A stretch of DNA of 64,000 bases from a bacterium (GCA_021800445.1 JAJYYZ010000005.1:1-64000); one strand, 5' to 3'; positions 34,219 to 43,359 are shown, numbered from the stretch's first letter. The notes: generated by a model not told the origin, from the letters alone. Numbers and translations: made by a program.

Positions 34219-35775
34219 TTATTTTCCTGCCGCTACATCGGCCTTTTCTAATTTTTTAGCCTCTTTTATCGCTGCTTGCAAGAAATCGTAATCAAGTATG
34301 AATGGATATTTTTTTGCCCAATCAAAGATCTTGTCTGGGTTATTCTGGAACCATAATCTATCCAGTCCTTCACCGTGAGAAGTACCTTTTTGTTTTGTCT
34401 CTTCGATGTTTTTGGTGAATTCAGTTTCCCACACGTGATCAAGTTCTTTGTGAATGTTTTTGGAATATGCATCTAAAGCGGGAGCCAATTTTGTAACCAC
34501 AAGATCTGATGCACCTTTATCCGTTGATATTGCGTTATGCTTTGCAACGACTTCTCTGAGCACCCATGGGTTGTCTATTATCATACATGGAGTTAAAAGA
34601 TTATCTGAATGTGGCTGATGAAATCTTATGTCGGCAAGGAAAGGAGATTGTAAAATTTCAACGAGAGACTTTTCTTTCACGTTGTCTGTCGCGAAATGTG
34701 TGAATATGCAAGGTTCGGCGTATCCTTCGCTGTTGATGTGAAGATATCTTCTTCCGCCGGCTATACATCCGCCAACAGACGGCGCATCATTCCAGAAATC
34801 CATCAAAAAATACGGCTTTCTTGCCCTCAATGACCTTACAAAGTCTCCCATTGCCTTTCTCTGAGATGGAAGTGGCATCAGATCAACTTCCGGATCTCTT
34901 CCCACTGGCATGAAAAGGAATAGCCATGAAAAGAAAGCACCTTTTTCTATCCAGAAGTCGTAAAGTTCATCCGAGGTGAGTTGATCAAAATTCGTTCTCA
35001 TGAAAACGAAAGAATTACCAAATATGATCCCTCTTTCTCTTAATCTATCTGCCGTAGCGATTACTTTGGCGTAAATACCTTTTCCTCTTATATAATCGGT
35101 TTCTTCTTCCCATCCATTTACGCTAAGAACAGGATAAACGTTGCCAAGTTCCTGAATTTGATCTGCCACTTTATCGGTTATGAACGTTGAGTTCGTGAAG
35201 ATCATGAAAAGAGAATCGTTATGTTTTTTGATGAGCGGGTAAAGTTCAGCCCATCTGACAAATGGCTCTCCTCCGAGGAGCGTGTAAAAATAAGTACCGA
35301 TTTCTTTCCCCTGTGTGATTATGCTGTCGACGAGTTCGATTGGCATATCATCCTGTCTTGAGTATTCACTCGCGTAACAACCAATGCAATTCAGGTTACA
35401 TCTCATAGTCGGGCTTATGAGAATGGTGTAAGGAGCGGCAAAACCGTTTTTGTGTATGGTTTCTTCTTTGTTGTACTTGATCCATCCAAGATTGACATTT
35501 ACAAGGAAATTGGTGAAGAAAGTTTTCACGATGTGTTTGTCTTTCTTGAAAAGATTTATAAGCCACTGCCTTGAGCCTGGGTTCTTTTGAACCCAATCTG
35601 CGAATTTAGAAAGGTTATCGGTCCCTCCTATGGTATGTTCCAATTTTTTGAGAGATTCAATGGCTTTATCGAAATTCTGTTCTGGATCTTTGACTATGAA
35701 ATCTATATATCTTCCAAGGACTGCATTTATCGCCATTTTTGTAGCCTTATCTTTGATTTCGTTTCCTATTCCCAT
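34219..35775 (-). CDS. Radical SAM/SPASM-like protein with helical N-terminal domain
   Basis: A 518-residue protein. An N-terminal helical region (about 1-110) precedes the radical SAM core with canonical C-N-L-N-C-I-G-C (CX3CX2C) and L-L-G-G-E-P-F. Further cysteines follow (G-G-C-I-A-G-G, E-P-C-I-F, T-P-C-M), as for a SPASM auxiliary-cluster domain, then about 90 helical residues. It stands alone between a promoter at 35799-35827 and a terminator. Thermotogota make membrane-spanning lipids with a radical SAM enzyme; this protein is a candidate by general form only. Peptide maturase is the alternative, but no precursor peptide gene is evident nearby. Confidence 0.75.
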   Translation of the reverse strand: MGIGNEIKDKATKMAINAVLGRYIDFIVKDPEQNFDKAIESLKKLEHTIGGTDNLSKFADWVQKNPGSRQWLINLFKKDKHIVKTFFTNFLVNVNLGWIKYNKEETIHKNGFAAPYTILISPTMRCNLNCIGCYASEYSRQDDMPIELVDSIITQGKEIGTYFYTLLGGEPFVRWAELYPLIKKHNDSLFMIFTNSTFITDKVADQIQELGNVYPVLSVNGWEEETDYIRGKGIYAKVIATADRLRERGIIFGNSFVFMRTNFDQLTSDELYDFWIEKGAFFSWLFLFMPVGRDPEVDLMPLPSQRKAMGDFVRSLRARKPYFLMDFWNDAPSVGGCIAGGRRYLHINSEGYAEPCIFTHFATDNVKEKSLVEILQSPFLADIRFHQPHSDNLLTPCMIIDNPWVLREVVAKHNAISTDKGASDLVVTKLAPALDAYSKNIHKELDHVWETEFTKNIEETKQKGTSHGEGLDRLWFQNNPDKIFDWAKKYPFILDYDFLQAAIKEAKKLEKADVAAGK

Positions 35776-35798
35776 TCAGATCAGACTCCTTTCCTAAA

Positions 35799-35827
35799 AT
35801 TTTACCGAGCGGTCAAATTGAAATCAA
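35799..35827 (-). promoter_or_regulatory. Promoter of the radical SAM gene (TTGATT-17-TAAAAT)
   Basis: On the minus strand, TTGATT (35827-35822) and TAAAAT (35804-35799) are 17 bp apart, 24 bp upstream of the start codon. Confidence 0.7.
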
Positions 35828-35866
35828 AACCATTTTACACAAAAAAAAATCTTTTGTCAATACGTC

Positions 35867-35896
35867 TTGATTTTTTATGTTCAAATGTATTAGAAT
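35867..35896 (+). promoter_or_regulatory. Promoter of tRNA-Ala (TTGATT-18-TAGAAT)
   Basis: TTGATT at 35867-35872 and TAGAAT at 35891-35896 are 18 bp apart, and the -10 ends 12 bp before the mature tRNA. It is divergent from the radical SAM promoter, about 40 bp away. Confidence 0.6.
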
Positions 35897-35908
35897 ATAA
35901 AACGTTGC

Positions 35909-35981
35909 GGGGTCGTGGCGCAGCTGGGAGCGCGCTTGCATGGCATGCAAGAGGTCGTGGGTTCAAATCCCATCGGCTCCA
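35909..35981 (+). tRNA. tRNA-Ala, anticodon GGC
   Basis: Full cloverleaf: acceptor GGGGTCG/CGGCTCC with two G-T pairs, D-stem GCGC/GCGC, anticodon stem CTTGC/GCAAG with loop ATGGCAT (anticodon GGC), variable loop AGGTC, T-stem GTGGG/CCCAT with TTCAAAT loop, discriminator A. No CCA is encoded. It reads GCC and GCT alanine codons. Confidence 0.96.
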
Positions 35982-35990
35982 CAGAAAAAA

Positions 35991-36011
35991 GGCGAATCTT
36001 TGAGATTCGCC
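35991..36011. terminator. Bidirectional terminator between tRNA-Ala and biotin carrier gene
   Basis: GGCGAATCT/AGATTCGCC form a 9-bp stem with a TTG-type loop. A-run on the left gives a T-run for minus-strand transcripts ending the biotin carrier gene (stop at 36013), and TTT on the right serves the tRNA. Confidence 0.85.
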
Positions 36012-36012
36012 T

Positions 36013-36417
36013 TTACTCTATTTTCATAAGAAATTGATCGATCTCAACCTGCTGTCCTTCTTTGACAAGAATTTCTGTTATTTTGCAATCTCGAGGGGCA
36101 AGAATCTCATTTTCCATCTTCATGGCCTCAAGCGTAAGTAATGTTTGACCATCTTTGATGTTTTCACCAACTTTTGCATTTATCTTGACTATCGTTCCTG
36201 ACATGGGTGCGCGAATGATTTCCTCTTCATTTCTTTCATTTTCAGAAGAAACAGGTTGAACGATTTTTGGAGATTGCATCTCACTTTTTGGGAATTGTTT
36301 TATTTGATCTGTTTTGATTGAAAGTGGTGAAGGCATATTTGTATCTTCCTTGCCAACCTCTTCAACTTCAACCTCGTAGACTTTTCCATTAACCTTTACC
36401 ATGTATTTTTTTAACAT
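36013..36417 (-). CDS. Biotin carboxyl carrier subunit of a methylmalonyl-CoA-type decarboxylase/carboxylase
   Basis: A 134-residue protein with an N-terminal segment (K-Y-M-V-K-V-N-G-K-V-Y-E-V-E-V), a Pro/Ser/Glu linker and a C-terminal biotinyl domain; biotin is attached at Lys100 in E-A-M-K-M-E-N. Form and length match the gamma subunit MmdC/GcdC. The frame extends 24 codons upstream, but that part overlaps the short delta-like gene in another frame; AGGGG before the ATG at 36417 supports the shorter start. Confidence 0.9.
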   Translation of the reverse strand: MLKKYMVKVNGKVYEVEVEEVGKEDTNMPSPLSIKTDQIKQFPKSEMQSPKIVQPVSSENERNEEEIIRAPMSGTIVKINAKVGENIKDGQTLLTLEAMKMENEILAPRDCKITEILVKEGQQVEIDQFLMKIE

Positions 36418-36422
36418 CGCAT

Positions 36423-36602
36423 TTACCCCTTTCTTGTCTTCCAAAAGATCTGAGGAGTGTGAATTGTCCATCTGTTGATGTAATTGCAATTTTGGTCAAT
36501 TGTTTTGATTTTTTTTATCAGCACCTCTTTAGATGAATAGGCCTTTATTGCCGCAAAAATGGCGGCAACAATCTCTTCGTTGTCTTCCATGTCAGGTCTC
36601 AT
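36423..36602 (-). CDS. Short delta-like subunit (MmdD/OadG C-terminal type), 59 residues
   Basis: Between the carboxyltransferase and biotin carrier genes is a 59-codon frame whose ATG overlaps the carboxyltransferase stop as ATGA. The product contains E-I-V-A-A-I-F-A-A-I-K-A-Y and I-K-K-I-K-T-I, the cytoplasmic helical motif of MmdD/OAD-gamma proteins that bridges carboxyltransferase and membrane decarboxylase. The usual N-terminal membrane helix is missing. Position and motif support it; the C-terminal W-T-I-H-T-P-Q-I-F-W is loosely like the family's last segment. Confidence 0.72.
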   Translation of the reverse strand: MRPDMEDNEEIVAAIFAAIKAYSSKEVLIKKIKTIDQNCNYINRWTIHTPQIFWKTRKG

Positions 36603-38134
36603 AAAGGAATATTGCCATGTTTTTTGGAAGGTTTGCCTTCCACCTTTGATCCAAGTATTTCGAGTCCTCGAATCAAAACACTTCGCGTCTCGGACGGTAA
36701 AATAATCGTGTCGACGTAACCCCGAGAAGCGGCAACGTAAGGATTAGAAAAGGTATCGGCGTATTCTTTTATCTTTTCTGATCTTGTTTTTTCAGGATCA
36801 ACTGAATTTTTTATCTCATTTCTGAAAATCACATTTGCGGCTCCATCTGCACCCATAACTGCTATTTCCGCCGTCGGCCATGCTAAAACGATATCAGCAC
36901 CAAGATGCTTGCTTCCCATCGCTATGTAAGCGCCACCGTAATCTCTGCGCGTTATAACGGTTATTTTGGGTACAGAAGCCTCGCTGTATGCGAAAAGCAA
37001 TTTTGCTCCATGTCTTATTATGCCACCGTATTCTTGAGGTGTGCCGGGTAAGAAGCCTGGAGTGTCGGCAAAAGTTATGATCGGAATGTTGAACGCATCG
37101 AGAAAACGTATAAAGCGTGCCGCTTTGTCTGAAGAATCTATATCAAGTACACCTGCCAATACTTTTGGTTGGTTTGCAACAATTCCAACGGTTCTTCCGT
37201 TTATTCTTGCAAAAGCGGTGATCATGGATCTCGCAAATTTGGCTTGCACCTCAAAAAAAGTACCTGGATCGACTATTCTGTTTAAAACATCTATCATATC
37301 GTAAGGTTTATTTGAAGATTGAGGTACTATTGAATTTATTGATCCATCTGATTCAATTTCGATTTCCGATCCCATTTTGGGATTTTCCATGTTATTTGAA
37401 GGAATGTAAGAAAGTATCTTTTTGACGATTTGCATCGCGTCCATATCGCTTTTTGCGATGAAATGCGCAACTCCGCTTTTAGAGTTATGAACTTCCGCAC
37501 CGCCGAGACTTTCCTGAGTCACATCTTCACCGGTAACAGCCTTTATAACTTCAGGGCCAGTTATGAACATTTTAGATGTTTTATCCACCATGATGACAAA
37601 ATCTGTTATAGCCGGTGAATAAACAGCGCCTCCAGCGCAAGGCCCAGCTATAACGGTTATTTGCGGTATCACTCCGGATGCAAGGGTGTTTCTGTAAAAG
37701 ATTTCTCCGTAGCCGTAAAGTGAGTCAACACCTTCTTGAATTCTTGCACCACCGGAATCATTTATTCCAACAAGAGGTATTCCCATTTTCATGGCCATAT
37801 CTTGAATTTTGGTTATCTTTTTGGCATGCATTTCTCCAACGGAACCACCCTGGACGGTGAAATCTTGTGAAAATATGGCAATTTCTCTGCCATCCACACT
37901 CCCTATGCCTGTAATAACTCCGTCTGCTGGGAAATACTTCTGATCAAGACCAAAATAGGTTGATCTGTGCCTTATATGATCGTCAACTTCAAAAAAACTT
38001 CCTTCATCGACAAGGGTTGCTATTCTTTCACGGGCCGTCAATTTTCCCTCTTCATGTTGCTTTTTTATTCTTTCTTCTCCGCCACCGAGACGTATTGTTT
38101 CCCGTCTCTTTAAAAGATCATCGTTTCTGTCCAA
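36599..38134 (-). CDS. Acyl-CoA carboxyltransferase subunit (MmdA/PccB family)
   Basis: A 511-residue biotin-dependent carboxyltransferase with two crotonase-fold halves: G-I-N-D-S-G-G-A-R-I-Q-E-G and G-P-C-A-G-G-A-V-Y-S-P-A in the first, F-A-D-T-P-G-F-L-P-G and R-R-D-Y-G-G-A-Y-I-A-M in the second. It moves CO2 between methylmalonyl- or propionyl-CoA and biotin. The neighbouring epimerase favours methylmalonyl-CoA. TTG at 38134 is chosen because GGAGGAAGG lies just before it. The membrane beta subunit (MmdB) is not in the window. Confidence 0.92.
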   Translation of the reverse strand: MDRNDDLLKRRETIRLGGGEERIKKQHEEGKLTARERIATLVDEGSFFEVDDHIRHRSTYFGLDQKYFPADGVITGIGSVDGREIAIFSQDFTVQGGSVGEMHAKKITKIQDMAMKMGIPLVGINDSGGARIQEGVDSLYGYGEIFYRNTLASGVIPQITVIAGPCAGGAVYSPAITDFVIMVDKTSKMFITGPEVIKAVTGEDVTQESLGGAEVHNSKSGVAHFIAKSDMDAMQIVKKILSYIPSNNMENPKMGSEIEIESDGSINSIVPQSSNKPYDMIDVLNRIVDPGTFFEVQAKFARSMITAFARINGRTVGIVANQPKVLAGVLDIDSSDKAARFIRFLDAFNIPIITFADTPGFLPGTPQEYGGIIRHGAKLLFAYSEASVPKITVITRRDYGGAYIAMGSKHLGADIVLAWPTAEIAVMGADGAANVIFRNEIKNSVDPEKTRSEKIKEYADTFSNPYVAASRGYVDTIILPSETRSVLIRGLEILGSKVEGKPSKKHGNIPL

Positions 38135-38135
38135 T

Positions 38136-38540
38136 TTAATCCTTCCTCCTTTCAACGAGTTCTATCATAACACCGTTTGCATCTTTTGGATGTACAAACG
38201 TTACAATCGTGTTGTTTACCCCTTGAGACGGATCGGATGTTACCCTGTATCCTTCGTTTTTAAGTTGCTTAACGGTTTCATAAATGTCATCTACTTCAAA
38301 AGCAAGGTGGTTAAGCCCCTCTCCTCTTTTTTCGATGAATTTGGATATTGTACCCTGAGAATCGAGATCTTCAAGAAGTTCTATACGAGTTCCTCCGGCA
38401 TCGATCATGACAACCTTCAATTTTTTACCTTCAAGTATTTCTTCGTCAGCATGCATGCCAAGGGATTTTGTGTATATTTTGGATGCATCTAAAGCAGATT
38501 TAACCGCTATTCCTATGTGATCGATTTTTATAACCTTCAC
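38136..38540 (-). CDS. mce: Methylmalonyl-CoA epimerase
   Basis: A 134-residue vicinal-oxygen-chelate protein that interconverts (2R)- and (2S)-methylmalonyl-CoA. Metal ligands are in I-D-H-I-G-I-A-V, L-N-H-L-A-F-E-V-D and the final G-V-M-I-E-L-V-E. The open frame runs to 38567, but that part contains the ribosome site GGAGGGAGG; the GTG at 38540 is correctly spaced. It begins the operon epimerase-carboxyltransferase-delta-biotin carrier. Confidence 0.93.
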   Translation of the reverse strand: MKVIKIDHIGIAVKSALDASKIYTKSLGMHADEEILEGKKLKVVMIDAGGTRIELLEDLDSQGTISKFIEKRGEGLNHLAFEVDDIYETVKQLKNEGYRVTSDPSQGVNNTIVTFVHPKDANGVMIELVERRKD

Positions 38541-38799
38541 CGTTGCATTCCTCCCTCCATTATCCATGATAGAGATGTTCTTTTCTTATTATACTAAATC
38601 TCTTTCATACTTGATCAATTTTAAATGCGAAATATCGCTGGGTCCGGCAGTTATCTTTTCAAAGGTATCCTGCCCTTCGATAAAAATTTTGAATTAGGTT
38701 TAGTATACTTCACTTTCAAAAGCGTTTATTATCCTTGTTTTTTGCCACCGTATACTGTATGTTATACTTTATAAGAAGTTTGAAAAGGAGGAAGTTTTT
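38541..38799 (+). other. Divergent promoter region with degraded repeat copy R4
   Basis: No gene is seen here. 38634-38680 resembles the ends of repeat R3 (CGAAGGGCAGGAT and TGCCGGA...AGCGA on the minus strand) without the middle. A likely hutU promoter is TTGCCA (38742-38747) and TATACT (38763-38768), only 15 bp apart; a second TATACT is at 38751. Confidence 0.5.
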
Positions 38800-40449
38800 A
38801 TGCCAAAATCAGTTAGAGCTCCAAGAGGCACAGAAATAACATGTAAAAGTTGGCAAACGGAAGCGCCAATGCGTATGATAATGAATAACCTTGATCCTGA
38901 AGTTGCAAGAGACCCAGATCACCTTATAGTTTATGGGGGAACCGGAAAAGCAGCCAGGAACTGGGAATCATTTGATGCGATAATTAAAACACTCAAAAGG
39001 CTCAACAACGATGAAACTCTCCTTGTTCAATCTGGAAAACCAGTTGCGGTTTTCAGAACAAATGAGTGGGCACCGAGGGTTTTGATTTCAAATGCAATGT
39101 TAGTTCCAAAATGGGCAGATTGGGATTATTTTCGAGAACTTGAGTCGCGTGGACTTACGATGTTTGGACAGATGACGGCAGGAAGCTGGATATACATAGG
39201 CACTCAGGGTATTTTACAGGGCACATATGAAGTTTTTTATTCTATCGCTCAAAAATATTTTGGTGGAACTTTAGCAGGGAAAATAGTCGTTACGGCAGGC
39301 CTTGGCGAAATGGGCGGAGCGCAACCTTTATCCGTGACTTTCAACGGAGGAGTTATGATAGCCGTTGAGGTTGATAAAAGGATGATCGACAGAAGGCTTG
39401 AAAAACGTTATTTAGACACATGGACCGATTCTTACGATGAAGCGACAAAGATGGCAAAGGATGCCGCGACAAAAAAACAACCACTTTCAATAGGATTACT
39501 TGGTAATGCGGCTGAAATACTTCCAAGAATGGTAAGGGAAGGATTTATTCCTGATATAGTTACGGATCAAACTTCGGCCCATGATCCACTTAACGGATAC
39601 ATTCCCATTGGATTAAACGTTGAAGAAGCGACCAAAATGAGAGAAAAAAACAAAGATGAGTATATGAAAAAAGTTTTTGATTCCATAGTGGACCATGTTG
39701 TGGCAATTGTCGAAATGCAAAAAAGAGGAGCAAAGGCTTTTGAGTATGGAAACAACATAAGACGCATGGCTTACGATCATGGAGCGCAGGATGCCTTTCA
39801 AATCGTTGGATATGTGCCGGAATACATAAGACCCCTATTTTCCGAAGGCAAAGGTCCTTTCAGGTGGGTAGCGCTTTCTGGTGATCCACAGGACATATAC
39901 AAGACGGATGAAGTCGTGCTCAAACTTTTTCCATACGATGATCATCTCAAAAAATGGATCCATATGGCACACGAAAGGGTAAACTGGCAAGGTTTACCGG
40001 CAAGAATATGCTGGCTCGGTCAGGGTGAAAGGGAGCAATTTGGCCTTGAGATAAACAAAATGGTAAGAGACGGAAAGATCAAAGCCCCGATAGTGATCGG
40101 ACGCGATCATCACGATACGGGATCCGTGGCCTCTCCTTACAGGGAAACAGAGGCGATGAAAGATGGATCGGATGCAATAGCGGATTGGCCAATTTTAAAT
40201 GCACTTTTAAATACTTCTTCTGGAGCCACGTGGGTTTCGGTTCACCATGGCGGTGGAGTCGGAATAGGATATTCGATTCATGCCGGTTTTGTCTGTGTTG
40301 CAGATGGAACAAAAATTGAGGATGAGAAATTATCAAGAGTGTTAAACAACGATCCGGGCATAGGCGTCGTACGCCACGCAGATGCAGGTTACGAAATAGC
40401 CAAAGAGACGGCTAAGAAACACAAAATAGATATGCCGATGGAAAAGTAA
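38800..40449 (+). CDS. hutU: Urocanate hydratase
   Basis: HutU hydrates urocanate to imidazolonepropionate with tightly bound NAD+, in histidine breakdown. Near-universal stretches are visible: [51 protein letters not shown] and [12 protein letters not shown]. Length (549) is normal. Strong AAGGAGGA site. No hutH, hutI or hutG is adjacent, so in this window it is an orphan. Confidence 0.96.
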   Translation: MPKSVRAPRGTEITCKSWQTEAPMRMIMNNLDPEVARDPDHLIVYGGTGKAARNWESFDAIIKTLKRLNNDETLLVQSGKPVAVFRTNEWAPRVLISNAMLVPKWADWDYFRELESRGLTMFGQMTAGSWIYIGTQGILQGTYEVFYSIAQKYFGGTLAGKIVVTAGLGEMGGAQPLSVTFNGGVMIAVEVDKRMIDRRLEKRYLDTWTDSYDEATKMAKDAATKKQPLSIGLLGNAAEILPRMVREGFIPDIVTDQTSAHDPLNGYIPIGLNVEEATKMREKNKDEYMKKVFDSIVDHVVAIVEMQKRGAKAFEYGNNIRRMAYDHGAQDAFQIVGYVPEYIRPLFSEGKGPFRWVALSGDPQDIYKTDEVVLKLFPYDDHLKKWIHMAHERVNWQGLPARICWLGQGEREQFGLEINKMVRDGKIKAPIVIGRDHHDTGSVASPYRETEAMKDGSDAIADWPILNALLNTSSGATWVSVHHGGGVGIGYSIHAGFVCVADGTKIEDEKLSRVLNNDPGIGVVRHADAGYEIAKETAKKHKIDMPMEK

Positions 40450-40550
40450 AGTGGCACATGGCATATGGGATAAAAGAGATTAGAAATTAGGGATCAGAGA
40501 TCAAAAGTGGCGAATTGCGTATGATAAAAACTGCAATGTGAGGATATGAA
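40450..40550 (+). repeat. Short-period degenerate intergenic repeat
   Basis: The stretch alternates GGCACATGGCATATGGGATA and GTGGCGAATTGCGTATGATA with AGAGATTAGAAATTAGGGAT between, a drifting 7-8-base pattern also present at 30010-30130 on the other strand. No gene is visible in it. The asnB ribosome site (GAGGA) is at its end. Confidence 0.6.
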
Positions 40551-42428
40551 ATGTGCGGAATTTTTGGAGTTATCGGGAAAACAAATGCAGATGAACTGCT
40601 TGAAATATCTCAGATTTTGAAGCATCGCGGTCCTGATGATGAAGGATTTTGTTCCATTCCTAATGTGAAACACTTCTGTGGACCTGATACGGTGGAATCG
40701 CTTTCATTTCCGAAAATCAGTGGAGATTTGGACGGTGCTTTTGGTTACAGAAGGCTTAGCATAATAGATCTATCTGTGAAAAGTCATCAGCCGATGGAAA
40801 AAAATGGTTATGTTGTTGTGTTCAACGGCGAAATTTACAACTTTGCCTCAATACGGAAAGAACTTGAAGGATTGGGACACCAGTTCAACTCCTTGGGGGA
40901 CACTGAAGTACTTTTGACCTCTTACATTCAATGGGGAGAAAGGTGTGTAGATCACTTCAATGGAATGTGGGCTTTTTCAATATGGGATCCGAAAAGGCGT
41001 ATTGTCTTTTCATCAAGGGACAGATTCGGCATAAAACCTTTTCTTTACTTTCACGATGACATGTATTTTGCTTTTGCTTCAGAGCAAAAAGCACTTTTGA
41101 AATTTTCTAAAGTTTCGAATGAACCGGATCTGGAAGACGCGCAAAGATATCTTATCTGGGGAATGCAAAATTTTTCGGAGAATTGCATGTTCAAAGAAAT
41201 AAAAAGGTTGCTTCCTTCTCATAACCTTGTTTTCAACGTTGATACGGGTGAATTAAAAACTTACGAATACTGGAATATACATCCAAATACGGAAAAATCC
41301 ATCTACGATGAAAAACAAGGCCAGATGTACTTTCAAAAGTTTCGTGAAATTTTCACGGATGCGGTAAAACTAAGACTCATAAGCGATGTCAAAGTCGGAA
41401 CCGCTTTAAGTGGCGGGATAGATTCTTCTTCTATCGTTTATACCGTTAGAGAACTCATGAAAAAACAAAGTGTACCTTCAATCGGGGATATCCAATACAC
41501 TTTTTCGGCTGTTTACGGAAATTACGTTGCGGATGAATCGAAATGGATTGATATAGTCGCAAAAGAAACAGCAGTTAAATCTTTGAAAGTCGTTCCGGAT
41601 CACGAAGATCTTGCCTCTCATCTTGAGACACTTGCATACGTCCACGATGAACCATTTGATTCTACGTCGACGTACGCACAATATCGTGTCATGAATTTGG
41701 TCAGAAAAAGCGGTGTTACGGTTACGCTTGATGGTCAGGGTGGCGATGAAATAGCGGGTGGGTATCCGCTTTACATGCCAATGATGATCCTCGAGAACTT
41801 TCCAAACAAAACGTTTTTTTCGGAAATCAAAAATCTTAAAAAAGCAAATTCATCATTTGGGTTGTTTTTGAGAACAATCGGTACACGTTACGTAAATGAT
41901 GTGGCCCAAAGAAGATATTTCAAAGAAATTTCAAAAGGTCTTTTCAACCATATAAACCGGTTCATACCTTACGGCGGCAGATCAAAGGCTGAATTTTCTC
42001 ACATGAACTTGCGCGCATGGTCTGACATGAGAGAAGAATTAGTGGACCTTTTAAAAACGGCAGATAGAAATTCCATGGCTTTTTCAATAGAGTCGAGATT
42101 TCCTTACCTTGATTACAGACTTGTAGAATTTGCCATGTCTGTACCATCCGCATACAAAATTCATCGGGGATGGACAAAATATCTGTCACGCAGAAGTTTT
42201 GAAGGTTTGATAAACGATAAAGTGCTTTGGAGAAAAGACAAATTAGGTTTTCCAACACCTCAAAAAGCGTGGTTTGAAATGGGTTTTTCTGATTTTGCGA
42301 TGAATTACATTTCAAATTCAAAATTTTTAAAATATCTTGATGTGAATGTAAATAGAACTTTCTCGCACAAATTACTTTGGCGCCTTGTAAATCTTGCTGC
42401 GTGGGCAAAGGCATTTGAAATGGATTAA
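40551..42428 (+). CDS. asnB: Asparagine synthetase (glutamine-hydrolysing)
   Basis: AsnB makes asparagine from aspartate, ATP and glutamine. Cys2 is the amidotransferase nucleophile (M-C-G-I-F-G), with V-F-N-G-E-I-Y-N and the D-R-F-G-I-K-P segment. The synthetase half has the PP-loop L-S-G-G-I-D-S-S and D-G-Q-G-G-D-E-I-A-G-G-Y. Length 625 is in range for the larger AsnB/AsnO forms. Confidence 0.95.
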   Translation: MCGIFGVIGKTNADELLEISQILKHRGPDDEGFCSIPNVKHFCGPDTVESLSFPKISGDLDGAFGYRRLSIIDLSVKSHQPMEKNGYVVVFNGEIYNFASIRKELEGLGHQFNSLGDTEVLLTSYIQWGERCVDHFNGMWAFSIWDPKRRIVFSSRDRFGIKPFLYFHDDMYFAFASEQKALLKFSKVSNEPDLEDAQRYLIWGMQNFSENCMFKEIKRLLPSHNLVFNVDTGELKTYEYWNIHPNTEKSIYDEKQGQMYFQKFREIFTDAVKLRLISDVKVGTALSGGIDSSSIVYTVRELMKKQSVPSIGDIQYTFSAVYGNYVADESKWIDIVAKETAVKSLKVVPDHEDLASHLETLAYVHDEPFDSTSTYAQYRVMNLVRKSGVTVTLDGQGGDEIAGGYPLYMPMMILENFPNKTFFSEIKNLKKANSSFGLFLRTIGTRYVNDVAQRRYFKEISKGLFNHINRFIPYGGRSKAEFSHMNLRAWSDMREELVDLLKTADRNSMAFSIESRFPYLDYRLVEFAMSVPSAYKIHRGWTKYLSRRSFEGLINDKVLWRKDKLGFPTPQKAWFEMGFSDFAMNYISNSKFLKYLDVNVNRTFSHKLLWRLVNLAAWAKAFEMD

Positions 42429-42525
42429 GTTACTGAATCCATTTCAAAAATAGAACACTTTTGTTTGTCATGTTCACCGATAACACGCTATAACCGCCAC
42501 TTTTTATTGAAAAGGAGATGGCATC

Positions 42526-42924
42526 TTGGAAAGAACATTGGTGCTTGTAAAGCCAGATGGCGTTAAAAGAGGATTGATAGGTGAAATCATATCACGTTTT
42601 GAAAGAAAAGGGTTTAACATCGTGGATATGAAAATGTTGCGGATGACAAAGGAACTGGCGGCAGATCATTATGCCGAGCACAAAGGAATGCCTTACTACG
42701 ATCGACTCATAGAGTACATAACGAGCGGTCCGGTGGTCGCAATGATTTTGGAAGGAGAAGATGCCGTAAACATTGTCAGGATGATGATAGGCAAGACATC
42801 TCCTTCGGAGTCTTTTCCGGGGACGATAAGAGGAGATTTTTCGCTCAATATCACCGTTAACATCGTACACGCGTCTGATTCCTTAGAAAATGCGAAAAAG
42901 GAAATGAAGAGATTCTTTTCATGA
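42526..42924 (+). CDS. ndk: Nucleoside diphosphate kinase
   Basis: Ndk moves the gamma phosphate of ATP to NDPs through His115 (N-I-V-H-A-S-D). The N-terminal L-V-K-P-D-G-V-K-R and R-G-D-F-S are typical. At 132 residues it is slightly shorter than many because the loop at E-S-F-P-G-T-I-R is normal but the C-terminal tail is brief. TTG start preceded by AAAGGAGA. Confidence 0.95.
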   Translation: MERTLVLVKPDGVKRGLIGEIISRFERKGFNIVDMKMLRMTKELAADHYAEHKGMPYYDRLIEYITSGPVVAMILEGEDAVNIVRMMIGKTSPSESFPGTIRGDFSLNITVNIVHASDSLENAKKEMKRFFS

Positions 42925-43071
42925 TTTTTGCCATAGGTTAAGTGAACCCAACTTTAAAAATCGAATATCTATTTATGCGAAGCGGAGGGCAGAGTCCGAC
43001 GAGGAGTGGGCTCTAAAAATTATTTGGAATCCAAACTTGATTCAGTATAGATTTAAGTTAAGGGGGATAAA
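42925..43071 (+). repeat. Gap with AT-rich repeat unit and GC-rich fragment R5
   Basis: No gene is seen. 42951-42977 (ACTTTAAAAATCGAATATCT and following) resembles units at 42439, 43852 and 43921. 42975-43013 is a GC-rich fragment (GCGAAGCGGAGGGCAGAGTC) loosely like the start of repeat R3. Confidence 0.45.
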
Positions 43072-43359
43072 ATGAAAACTGGTGCTATTTTGCTTGAATC
43101 TTTGATCTTTTTGATACTCTCTTTCATACTGTTTTCAATCGTGATCTCGGTTACTTCCACTCTAATCAGCAATCAGCAATTCATAGAAAGGGGATCTAAA
43201 GAACTTTCAGAAATAATTTCGATATCTAACATCGATCCAGACGATATTCCCCAATCTAAGATTGGCAATTTAAAAATCATCGATGAAACAAGGGGGAAAA
43301 TTGTGTATGAATACAAATCCTCGATCACAGGCGAAACTTTCAGGATCGGTGATAATTGA
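43072..43359 (+). CDS. Prepilin-like protein (type IV pilin/pseudopilin family)
   Basis: A 95-residue protein with a very short leader M-K-T-G, then A-I-L-L-E-S-L and a hydrophobic helix. Cleavage after Gly4 puts Glu at +5, the hallmark of type IV prepilins and pseudopilins. The helix is followed by a short polar domain, so a minor pilin or pseudopilin is likely. It overlaps a second prepilin-like gene by 53 bp. No assembly ATPase or peptidase gene lies nearby. Confidence 0.72.
   Translation: MKTGAILLESLIFLILSFILFSIVISVTSTLISNQQFIERGSKELSEIISISNIDPDDIPQSKIGNLKIIDETRGKIVYEYKSSITGETFRIGDN

Noticed and set aside
34219-35775. Radical SAM gene as part of a ribosomally made peptide cluster
   Set aside because: No short precursor-like frame with a ribosome site was found on either side; the flanks are a tRNA gene and larE.
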